Notes under the pieces: model-generated | What the model saw: only the letters and a program-made list of their open reading frames with translations | Told to the model about the DNA's origin: nothing | Databases searched by the model: none | Translations under genes and position numbers: made by a program | DNA from: Neurospora intermedia | Taxonomy: Eukaryota > Ascomycota > Sordariomycetes > Sordariales > Sordariaceae | Direction of reading: 5' to 3' | Length of the DNA stretch: 64,000 nt | Assembly (NCBI GenBank): GCA_037102815.1 | Contig: BTPP01000003.1 | Span: 3,658,001 to 3,722,000, forward strand | Shown here: one piece after another, positions 23,236 through 32,435 of the stretch | Layout: every line of letters starts with the position of its first letter | Numbering within the stretch: the stretch's first letter is position 1

Positions 23236-23717
23236 ATTTTTCATCCATCAGCTCAAGGGTCACCCGTTTGAGAAGAAAAAGTAACCTCGTCAACAACATC
23301 GACTACAACTAAAGGTACGTAACTGTTCAGCCCTATCATATCCACCTTATTCTTTGTTTGGTGGTTCACCCCTCGTTCATCCCATGGCGCACAACTACGT
23401 TGTTCTTGCAAACAAAGACGGTCTCGCGTGATGTTCCTTGCCCGCCCGAGGAAAGGGTCTCGCACGGGGGACATGGGGACAACGAAATTACTTCCTCACA
23501 TGCATGAGGATGATTGCACTTTTCGTTGGATTTTCCAATCTTCATCCTTTTCAATAACTTTACGAACTTCGCAACTGTCGACCCTTAACCTTCACTTCAC
23601 CACGATCTTTATTTCTTCTTATCTGGGCCGTTAAATTTGTCCCAGTAACCTCTTGCACTTGTCTAACTTCATATCACCACAGACTCATATTTTTCAAGCG
23701 ATCCCACATCTGCGAAA
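21254..23717. other. Long upstream region of the CAP-protein gene, with a C33 tract
   Basis: About 2.4 kb without a convincing gene. From about 22560 onward the plus strand is markedly pyrimidine-rich, which suggests a long promoter or 5' leader for the CAP gene. A run of 33 C lies at 23201-23233. A possible 5'-UTR intron follows (GTACGT at about 23315, then CACCACAG near 23682), but this is only a guess. Confidence 0.45.
23201..23233. repeat. Poly-C homopolymer, 33 bp
   Basis: An uninterrupted run of 33 C on the plus strand, about 485 bases upstream of the CAP-protein start codon. Confidence 0.95.
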
Positions 23718-24821
23718 ATGAAGAGCTCTCTGATTCTCGCCGCCTCTGGCGCTCTCATGGCCTCGGCCAGCCCCATCCTCCAGGATAGACGCGTCCACTT
23801 CACCACCAAGGTTGTTGAGGAGTGGGTTACCGTTACTGTTACTGCGGGAAACCTGCCTTTTGCTACCGTCAACGCCTTCCATGAACATGGCCCTGGCCGC
23901 CCGGTGTACTCTGAGCATCCTCATGAAGCTTCTGCGGCCACGGTCCAGCCGACTAGCCAGGCTCCCGCCCCGGTGCCCACCCCTTCTTCCAGCAGCATTG
24001 TCATCGTTGCCCCGCCCCCTGCTCCGGAGACTACTTCGTCTACCGTCATCATTGTTCCGGCTAGCTCCAGCACTCAGCAGCCCGCGCCGACTACTGCGCC
24101 TGCTGTCGTTGCTGCACCTCCTGCTACCACTAGCACCATGCAGGAACGTGCTAGTACCAAAGTCGACTCTCCCGCTGCCCCTAGCGGCAGCGACTACGCC
24201 AGCACGCTTCTCTATCACCACAACATCCACCGCAGCAACCACTCTGCTGGCGCTATGACTTGGGGAGAGACCTATGCCAACTATGCTCAGCAAGCTGCGG
24301 CCTCATGCGTATTCCAGCATGACCTGTAAGATATTCCCAGACCATGCTTTTGATTTTAGTTGTACTGACAAACCATAAGGACTCCCGGCGGTGGTGGTTA
24401 TGGTCAAAACATTGCCATGTGGGGCTCTTCCGACAAGCAGACCGTTCAAGATGTCGGCGCTGTCAAAGCCGGTGCTCAGGCCACAACTAACATGTGGTAT
24501 AACGGGGAGCTTTCCCTTTGGCCTGCCTCCGACTATGGAAAGGCGAACCCGGACATGTCTAACTTCGAGGGCTGGGGTCATTTCTCTCAGCTCGTTTGGA
24601 AGGAGTCCAAGGAGCTTGGTTGCTATACCCAGTTCTGTCCTCAGGGTACCATGAGCTCGCAGATGGACGTCTGGTACACTGTCTGCAACTATTATCCTGC
24701 CGGTAAGTTTTCTTGATCCAAGAGCAACGTACAGTCACTAACACTTTTTCCAGGCAACATGGGCGGTGAATACGGCAAGAACGTTTCCCCTCCTCTCAAC
24801 GAGGCTCTCGTTGTTGCTTAA
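23718..24821 (+). CDS. Secreted CAP/PR-1 (SCP) domain protein
   Basis: Exons 23718-24325, 24380-24702 and 24754-24821 give 332 residues. Residues 1 to about 18 (MKSSLILAASGALMASA) are a signal peptide. A long low-complexity linker rich in Pro, Ser, Thr and Ala follows (about 70-150), likely O-glycosylated. The CAP domain fills the C-terminal half: LLYHHNIHRSNH at its start, then MTWGETYANYAQQAAASC, the CAP1 signature GHFSQLVWKESKELGC and the CAP2 signature WYTVCNYYPAGN. Fungal relatives (yeast Pry proteins) are secreted and bind sterols or fatty acids; some act at the cell wall or in host contact. The substrate here cannot be told. The linker is unusually long compared with plain PR-1 proteins, suggesting wall anchoring or spacing. 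Confidence 0.92.
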
Positions 24822-26197
24822 ATGCACCCCAAAGACTTGCATTTCCGCAGGCAGGGGTGATACGAGGGCTTCTTCGCTCGAGCTACACCGTGGCTACACT
24901 CCCCGCCATAGCTCCAGTTGTAGTATGGTGCGCACATGTACACAGAACCCCGTTAACGACATCTTTGTTTCGATATACTTCCCATCCGCCTGGGGCGCGC
25001 AAATTATGATCGGTTTTCCTTTACTTGGAGAGGTCTGTATCTACATCGGCAGTTGCGCAAACCAGCATGCATCGTCCAGTCATGGCAACACCTTTTGCCT
25101 TCGTTAGCAACGTAGAAACGCTATACATCTGGATTTTTACGACGACATGACATTTCTGTTTCAGAAAGAAAACAAAGACTACCAAAAGGCTATCATGGGA
25201 AACATCTGGAGACAAAGGGACCGGAATCATGGCGGTATCTGCATCATTTTCTTTCTTTGGGTGTCGAATGTTATTGGCTAGCTACGTCAGCTGACTGAAA
25301 CATTCTTCTTTACCCTGGTTCACTTCTTGAACATTCATCTCTCCATGTTGTACGTAAGAAAGCTTCGATTCGTTTTTGATTCCTCTGGACATGGGGTTTC
25401 ATCCGGTCATCTATTTGGCTTGGAGTTATATCTTTGTTCACTTCAGGAGTTCACTCCAAGACCCAAAAGTGTTTTTAAGGAGGATTGCTTGGTTCGATAG
25501 ATATTGCTGTGCATGGTGCAGTTGCATGTTGGTTTCGGGGTAACCTGACTACGTGTCGCTGAAGGCATCATGGGGTTTTTGGAGCTGGGACCGCAAGTTC
25601 CCCAACCAGTAAACACAGTCATCAATACAGACCAAGTTCACATACCGTATCGAGTGCCCAGGCAGCCCTGAGAATGATTCGCAAGGGATGATGCTTCATA
25701 AACAAGTTTCACTTCGACCCTGAACGCCTGCCCGCATCCTACTCATCTGCTCTATAAAGTTACCCTCGAACCTTTTTTCTCTTTTTTCCTTTCCTCATCT
25801 CATAGTCCCATAGGCCCGAACCATCAGTTATATCATAAAGTAACCATTTCATTTCATTCCTCTTCTTATTCCGATTGCCCAACTGCCCAAAGGTGCCCGT
25901 TCTATGGTCCCAAAACAAAAAGAAAAAGAAAACAAAGAAGCTTTTCTAGGTAGGCGCGTAGGTTCTTTTCAGGTAATTGTAGTACATATGGATAAAGAAA
26001 ACCCTTTCTTTCTTCTCGTACCTCCAACAAGGGTCTGTCCTTCCCTCATCCGATGCGTAACGACCAAGAGAGAATGAAGTCGGCCACTCCACTACCCGGA
26101 CGTTCCATCTAGGAACGTTCGACGACGAGGATGACACGACGACTACGGTGACATCGACATGTACCATATCCTATCTTGTTTTTCACGCGGAGCCTCT
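24822..26197. other. Convergent 3' region between the CAP gene and ceramide synthase
   Basis: About 1.4 kb, AT-richer than the genes, with no recognisable ORF. It contains A-rich stretches near 25915-25936. Confidence 0.5.
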
Positions 26198-28016
26198 TTA
26201 CTCAACCTGCTTCTCACACCCAATCCGTCCGAGCAGTTCCTTCCGATCACTATGACCAGGCAGACTTACGCCTGTGGCAGTCACTCCGCCGACGCCGTTA
26301 CCGGCACGTCTTCTCTCCGCCCAGTTCTTGAGGTCAAGCTCATCAACACCAACCTCCTCCGCCAGCGCTTGAGCCTCCTCGTAAACAAACTCAGCTTCAT
26401 CCTCGTCATCCTCTGCATCAACATCCTCACAACCTTCGTCATCACTGCGCGTATCATCAGCTCCTTCGCCCCTGAGCACGCGTAGAGCCACGCGGATGAT
26501 GAGTGAAAACCACATGATGGTCAACGCCTGCAAGAAGAGCAGCATCGAGAGGAAGGTCCACTTGACCGTGTCATCATAGCACACCAGTCCGTCGGGGTTC
26601 CAGAGCGGCTCGAGCAGGTAGAGAGCGCCTTTGTCAGCGGGCGGCTGGAAGGGACCCTTCAGGTTTCCGGGAGTACCGGAGAAGCAGCCGTACGGTATGA
26701 CGGAGGTCGTGTGGGCGTAGACGGAGTAGCAGACCGTCAGATACAAAACATGGCGGGCGACAAACCAGGAAACCATGAAGACTACGAACATGAAGTCGCA
26801 GGCGCTAGAGTGGCCGAGGTATTTGAGGCACTTGGCAAGCTGGAAATGGGGAACAATGTGAGTATTTTGGGATGCGCGTATTGGTGGTAAAGAGGAAGTA
26901 GACCTACCGGAAGGAACAAATCTACAACGTCCATCAGCACAAGGATAAGGTTGCCCACGCGGGTGTGGCCGTATCTGTAAGAGGCGTAGATGAGGCAGAT
27001 GGTGATGATGTGATGCGTAAACATCTGCCAATGGTCCTTTCTGCGCTCCTCAATGTTGATGACCAAAATTTGCTGCAGCCAAAAGGCAAGCTGGGCTAGC
27101 ATGTATCCCTTCATAATTCCGGTGAGCTCGCGGTTGGGCCAGTTCGTCCAGAGCTCTCGGAGGTTGAAGAAGTGCGGTGATTGCCAATAGATGTACTATA
27201 TGAGAAAAAAAAACCAGGCTTGTCAGTCCCCAAACTTATGTGTTCACCTGGATCGCCCCGGAAAGAAACGGCGGGCGGCAACGAGGCGACCGAGTGGCTG
27301 GCACCATGGCATGGCAAGGAGAAAGAAAACATACGAGACCGAGAGTCCAGAAGACACTGTAGTAGATCAGGAGCCAAGCCTGTTCGCTAAACCTGGTGAT
27401 GTCCTTCCTCTTGGAAATGCCCTTGGACTTTGCGTACGGCGCGAACAAGTATTCCAGCGTGGCGGCGCGGAGGCCGGTAAAGAGAATGATGCAGAAGAAG
27501 ATGAGGAAGCCATCATCCTTCCCGAGGCCGTATTGTCCGGTCGTTGGGTTGTAGTACGAGAGCGTGAAGTACTTTCCGGTATGGGAGCGGGCGCGAGGCA
27601 TACATCCATGGGCGAGGAAGAGGAGGGCAAGGAGGTTGAAAGCGAAGCCTGCATGGAAGAGAAGTTAGTCTCTTGCGTCCTGACTAGAGAGTGTCTTTGT
27701 TCCTCTAGGGAAATGTTCACATACCGATCTGATTCTCAACGAACCAGCGCGTCAGCTGTTTCAGAGGGCCCTCTCCCTTCCTCTTGACGCGACGAACAAG
27801 AACGATGTTTTCGTTGCGCTGCATGTAGAGGGGACCATTCATATTCTTAGGGTTGCCAGACTTCTCGCGTTTGAGAGTCCTCCGCTGAGGTGGGAGAGCT
27901 GCGCTGCTGCTGCTGGTAATTCCGGAGGAGGGAACGGAGGATGTCGCGGTATTCCGCCTCATTCGTGAGTCGGGGCCATTGTCGGAGCTTTGGGTATGGG
28001 AATCGCCCATGATCAA
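26198..28016 (-). CDS. lag1: Ceramide synthase (sphingosine N-acyltransferase), TLC domain
   Basis: Exons 27725-28016, 27335-27648, 26908-27195 and 26198-26839 give 511 residues. The N-terminus is Ser-rich and basic, then RRVKRKGEGPLKQLTRWFVENQI opens the conserved part. The TLC domain contains about eight membrane helices and the Lag1 motif HHIITICLIYASYRYGHTRV with its paired His residues, followed by NLILVLMDVVDLFLP. The enzyme joins an acyl-CoA to dihydrosphingosine or phytosphingosine in the ER. The C-terminal tail is strongly acidic (EGCEDVDAEDDEDEAEFVYE), then ends with SDRKELLGRIGCEKQVE. A GTAAGT just before this last segment could allow an alternative splice. Start is MIMGDS; an in-frame stop lies directly upstream. 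Confidence 0.94.
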
Positions 28017-28710
28017 GCTGGGAGCTGGCGACGGCGCGCCAATTGGTTCGCTGCCGGGTAAACAACTGAAGAGCAGTGGACTGATGAAGCCTGAAAGCGG
28101 AGGCGGCAGTGGAGCTGGACGCAGCTTTCAGAAGCTCAACAATGGAGTAGATTCGACGGGATTCTTGGTGACGGATACAGCGCAGGTCGGGGAAGCACTG
28201 AGTCGAGTGATCGAGTTCGCAAGGTGGGCGACCAGAGGAACAGAACTGGATCCAGAGATGCGGGCGGAGGAGGGGATTCCCTGTTTTGTCGAAGAACTAT
28301 GCGCTGTGTTGCACAGTGAGATAGCGAATGCGATACAAGCAACCACAAAGAGACACTCTAGTCGCCGCCAGCGTGTCTGGTGATATAGCGAATGTGAAGA
28401 GGAGGAAAAATGTTGGGACAGCGCGAGGAAGGATGGTCAAGGAAGAAGGTATGGCCAGCTAGATGAGAGCAGGACGAGCCCCGAGGAGGAGAGCTGGGCT
28501 AGGCGTGATGTGGATCAAGGAAGGTCAACCTTAACAATACGAATCACCCAATGTTTGGCGATTTTAAAGAGGGAAGAGGAGGAAAAAGAAGACTGCGCAC
28601 ATGAAACGAGGGACGGGAACAGGGTCGCCTCGTCTGTCACCGAAGAGGGGAGGGGGGGCAGAGAGGGGGGGGCTAGGCGTTCGTAGTCTCTTTTGGCAAT
28701 ACTACAACTC
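28017..28710. other. Upstream region of lag1
   Basis: Promoter-side DNA between lag1 and the Harbinger element. On the minus strand it is pyrimidine-rich near the gene. Short G-rich runs (G8 at about 28665) occur. No gene was seen. Confidence 0.45.
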
Positions 28711-28713
28711 TAA
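28711..28713. repeat. Left TAA target-site duplication of the Harbinger element
   Basis: TAA directly before the left inverted end, matched by TAA at 32433-32435 directly after the right end. Confidence 0.85.
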
Positions 28714-28980
28714 GGCCCTGATCGGTAAGATGCACACCCACCTCGTGCAGCAATATTTCGGTACATTTCGATGCGCTGGCGCCCAGTACGCTAGCAATTG
28801 TACTGCTTTTAACGTAGTAACCGTACTGGAGCCGTACTGGGATGACCGCATTAGTGCTTGATTAACCAGATTTGTCGTTATTAACCGTATTGAGCGTAGC
28901 CCGTGCCCAGAAATTTACACCGCTTTCAAGAAGAGGGGTCGACCTTGTTGTGCTTCGTGATGTTGTGAAGAAAGTAAACA

Positions 28981-30459
28981 ATGCCAACAATCGACCAGAT
29001 GGCTTCCCAAGACGACCTCCCAGAGCCTCCCAATGCTGTAGATGGTATTGATTTGTCTCAACTCCATGCCCAGCCACCCACTCTGGGTCTGGCGGTTGAA
29101 GACACACTACTGGAACCCATCCAGAATGTCTTCAGTGACCCAGTGCCCGCTGGCCGTGATAATGACCAGCCGCCTCCCTTTCCCTCCTTGGTATTCATAC
29201 CAGTCCACCAACCGGCGCCTGATCCCGTTGCCAGCCAAATCACCGCCACGCAGGATGCCCCTCCCTCTGCCCAGCCCGCGGCAGTCAAGAGGAAGCGAAA
29301 GACAGCAGCCCAGCCAGCAGTCAAGAGATCCAGAGCCCCGGCAAAGAAGAAGGCGGGTCCCATACTCAATGGTACCAAGGCGATGAGATTCACAACAGAG
29401 ACGACCGCCACCTTCATGTTGTGGTTGTTACACTGCAAAGGGCAAGGCTGGTTCAACAGTACACACCAGAAGGATTATGGTCCCGCGTGGGATTACTTTA
29501 TTGGTATGTGTAAAGAGACGTGGCCGGGGTATCGATGGGATTTGACTCGTGTAAGGAGCAAATGGAATAACGAGAAGAGGCGGTACGCGGTATGGCAGAC
29601 TCTCTTTGCTAAATACTCTGGTGCTGGTATCGACCCCGATACTCAATTGCCTATTGTCTCCGACGAGCACTGGGATAGCTTCGTCAAGTGCTATACTACC
29701 AGAACGTATAGTGTTGAGTGGGTTCGCCGCCAGCCTCTCGGTGACGTGGAGGTATACCGCGGGGTCTTCTTCAAGTCGAAGGGTACCGGACTTGATATCG
29801 CTGAGCCGAGCGAGACACAGCAAAGAGAGGGGTCTGGAGCCGGAGTTAGTTACGAAGTCGAGGATGAGTTAGACAGCGACTTACTAGACGAGGTCGAGGT
29901 GGGGGGTGAGGCGAGGCAAGATGATGAAGACAACGGTGGTCACGACGGCGGCGATAAGTCTGAGAGCGACGAGGAGGAGGATGACGAGGAGGATGACGGC
30001 GGCAATGAATCTGAACCGTCTGTAACGTCGAGATAGATCGCGGTATCGCGGGTAGCGAGAGTAGTCAGCGCGAGTCAACCCGCCGCGAGCTAGAGGATGA
30101 CTGAGGCGCAACGGCACCGCTTCAATACTGATCCGGATAAGACTCCCGCCAGTCAAGCGATCGCGCTCGTGAATGTGGATGGAGGTGGTGGGGGTAAGAA
30201 GAAGTCGGATATTGCAATGTTGGGGAGCTCGATGGAGAAGGCGGCGGTCGCTCTCCAAGCTCCCAAGCTTCCTGGTGCGGCCGACGTTGGTACTGCGGTT
30301 GATGATCTGCAGAGTCGCTTTGCTAGTAAGATAACGGAGATGGAGATGATGGCGTGTATTGATTATCTTGTAAATAATCCGCTGGTCGCGACGATGTGGA
30401 TGAGGTTGAGTGAGGGTATGAAAAGTGCGTATGTGGATAGATGGAAGCGAGGGATCTAG
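28981..30459 (+). CDS. Myb/SANT-like DNA-binding protein of the Harbinger element
   Basis: An open frame runs from ATG 28981 to a TAG at 30034-30036; after a second TAG (30091-30093) the same frame stays open to 30459. A 72-nt in-frame intron at 30022-30093 (donor GTAACG, acceptor CTAG) would remove both stops and join the parts into about 468 residues. Without it the protein is 351 residues. The N-terminal third is Pro/Gln/acid-rich with a basic cluster (VKRKRKTAAQPAVKRSRAP) that looks like a nuclear signal. A tryptophan-rich trihelix/Myb-like domain follows at about residues 130-230 (ATFMLWLLHCKGQGWFN, ETWPGYRWDLTRVRSKWNNE). A very acidic tract ends the first part. In Harbinger transposition such a partner carries the transposase to the nucleus and the element ends; that role is inferred here. 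Confidence 0.78.
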
Positions 30460-30570
30460 AAAGATGTGGTGCCAGTTAGAAAATCAGATAATTTACGATT
30501 ATTTTACTAGAATCACAGAAGCAAACACCCTTTTTTTTTTTACTAGTAAAATCCCACCAAAATCAAACAC

Positions 30571-30753
30571 TCGATTTTACACAGATAACTCGATTTTACA
30601 TAGATAATTCGATTTTACACGACTTTGCTCAGATAATTCGATTTTACACGACTTTGCTCAAATAATTCGATTTTACATAGATAATTCGATTTTACACGAC
30701 TTTGCTCAGATAATTCGATTTTACATAGATAATTCGATTTTACACTACTTTGC
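30571..30753. repeat. Interspersed 19-bp and 29-bp repeats between the two Harbinger genes
   Basis: Eight units each start with the core TCGATTTTACA. Short units continue with TAGATAA or CAGATAA (about 19 bp); long units insert CGACTTTGCTCA before GATAA or AATAA (29 bp). The order is short, short, long, long, short, long, short, then a truncated long unit. The block lies exactly between the stop codons of the two convergent genes. Confidence 0.9.
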
Positions 30754-30788
30754 CTACCACATCCCCCCTCCCCTCTACTCTCTACCCT

Positions 30789-31946
30789 CTACTCTCTACT
30801 ACTACGAGTCGACCGCCATTGTTTATTCATCAACCACGCCGCGTTATGACGGATATTATTAGAATGAATACCCCTTACTGCCTCACTCGCTCGCCGGCGC
30901 GCTATTCTCATCATCCTCTCCTCGATTGGCGTTAATACTCTTGCCTCCTTCCTCGAGTGCGCCGCGATGAAGTTATGAAGCCCGGTCACCGCATACACGA
31001 TTTGGACCTGCTTCTTTATGGAGTATTCGATGGGCGCGATCCGTACAATCTTCCACCTTCTCTTCACGAGACCAAAGACTTGCTCGACGACGATACGGAT
31101 GCGAGCGTGACGTAAGTTGTATAGCTCTTTTGCTGTCTCTAGTGGTTTATCCGCATTTCTCCAGTCTTGCAAATGGTATCTGACGTTCGAGTAGGGAATC
31201 ACAATCCCTGGTCGGGTCCCAAACCCCGCATCCGTCACGTAATATCGTGACTCTGGCACACGAAAAGATCTCCCGAATGCGTGAGCACATAGCGAAGCAT
31301 TATTCAAAGACCCCTCTGCGCCCGCTAGCACATACGTGAAGGTATAATCGAACTTTACGGCGGCGAAGACGTTCTGTGTGAGGTTGCCTTTTCGGTCACG
31401 ATACCTCTGTTGCTGCCGTAGCGGTACGTGGGCAGCAACGTGAGTCCCATCAATGGCGCCGATACAGCCATTGAAAGAGTTGAGGGTGGGGTCCAGTTCA
31501 ATATCAGGGTCCAGATAATCGTCTTCTGGTAGCCTCACATACTCTTGATGGAGTGCGATAAGGCGGGGCAATAGATCTTTGACGATATTGCTTACGGTGC
31601 TCTGGCTGATCTGGAACTTGTGTGCTGTAACCCGTTGGGATTCGGTATGTGCTAGTATATATAGTATTACCATTAGTTTCTGGCGTATGGTCTGGTGCTT
31701 GGTTGCCTTCATTCTATGGATTTGAAGCCATCGTACTAGCGCATCGAAGGTATACCGATCCATACGAAAGAGGTCTTTGAACTGGGTCTCAGAGCCATGG
31801 TATATAGTATCGGCCAGCTCTCTGGCATATACTGGGCCACCCGGGTGTATGGGAGTAGGCGGCTTGCGGTCTTTTCTAGTGCCAAGGAGAACGTGGATGG
31901 CGCTCGCCACGGCCACGGCAAAGGCAGCTCGGTTGGTACTGTCCAT
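30789..31946 (-). CDS. PIF/Harbinger DDE transposase
   Basis: A single open frame of 385 residues from ATG 31946; an in-frame Met 36 codons upstream (32054) exists but its leader does not look conserved. A helix-turn-helix-like region lies at about residues 85-130 (TESQRVTAHKFQISQSTVSN). The nuclease fold shows all three catalytic acids: Asp166 in GAIDGTHV, Asp239 in YYVTDAGFG and Glu288 in VVEQVFGLVKRRW. The protein cuts and joins the element ends at TWA targets. No stop or frameshift interrupts it, so it may still work. The motif that is usually GSxxD reads GSLNNAS here, a change worth noting. Confidence 0.95.
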   Translation of the reverse strand: MDSTNRAAFAVAVASAIHVLLGTRKDRKPPTPIHPGGPVYARELADTIYHGSETQFKDLFRMDRYTFDALVRWLQIHRMKATKHQTIRQKLMVILYILAHTESQRVTAHKFQISQSTVSNIVKDLLPRLIALHQEYVRLPEDDYLDPDIELDPTLNSFNGCIGAIDGTHVAAHVPLRQQQRYRDRKGNLTQNVFAAVKFDYTFTYVLAGAEGSLNNASLCAHAFGRSFRVPESRYYVTDAGFGTRPGIVIPYSNVRYHLQDWRNADKPLETAKELYNLRHARIRIVVEQVFGLVKRRWKIVRIAPIEYSIKKQVQIVYAVTGLHNFIAAHSRKEARVLTPIEERMMRIARRRASEAVRGIHSNNIRHNAAWLMNKQWRSTRSSRE

Positions 31947-32103
31947 ATCGATTTGTGTAACAGGATTCGGATAACTAATTTGTATGGTGATTACAGTAGA
32001 CCGTCGTTTCTGATATCCTACAACGAGAAATCCCAAGACACAACAGAGCCTCATCCATACCCCAGAACCGTGCTGACTAAGCTGGATTTTCGTCTTTTAC
32101 ACC

Positions 32104-32402
32104 GTCTGCACGCGCCAGTCTGCACGAGCAGTCTGCACGAGCTCAAAAATACTGGTCTGGAGACTATTTTTGATTCTGGCAGAATCACGCGTGCAGAGAG
32201 CTCAACACCATGAAAAAGTGGAGATATCTAACCCATACTGGAAGGTGATGGGCGCTGCATTAGCGTGGTACGAAATTTGGCACCCTGGTTCGTGCAGAAA
32301 CTGGTTGGAACAGCTCAAAGCGTGAAAACGCTGCTAAATCTGGTCAAGCCTGTTTCTAAAATCGATCTTGGCGGTCAAAAAGCCAACAAATCCCTCTGCA
32401 CG
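32104..32402. repeat. Cluster of CTGCACG heptamers at the right end of the Harbinger element
   Basis: CTGCACG occurs at 32106, 32120, 32133 and 32396, and its reverse complement CGTGCAG at 32190 and 32291: six copies in about 300 bp. The first three lie in a near-tandem repeat of about 13-14 bp. One further copy stands inside the left terminal repeat (28744-28750). Confidence 0.8.
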
Positions 32403-32432
32403 CCCCGGATGTGCATCTTACCGATCAGGGCC

Positions 32433-32435
32433 TAA
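32433..32435. repeat. Right TAA target-site duplication of the Harbinger element
   Basis: TAA directly after the right inverted end. Confidence 0.85.

Larger units (their letters stand above)
28714..32432. mobile_element. Complete PIF/Harbinger DNA transposon
   Basis: The element is 3,719 bp. The left end begins GGCCCTGATCGGTAAGATGC and the right end is its reverse complement; the first 23 bases match perfectly and similarity continues weakly to about base 40 (shared CGTGCAG). It is flanked by the trinucleotide duplication TAA, the classic Harbinger target (TWA). Inside are the two proteins this superfamily needs: a DDE transposase on the minus strand and a Myb/SANT-like DNA-binding protein on the plus strand, in convergent orientation. 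Between them lies a block of interspersed 19- and 29-bp repeats, and near the right end a cluster of CTGCACG heptamers. Intact ends, exact duplication and an open transposase suggest a recent insertion. Confidence 0.93.
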
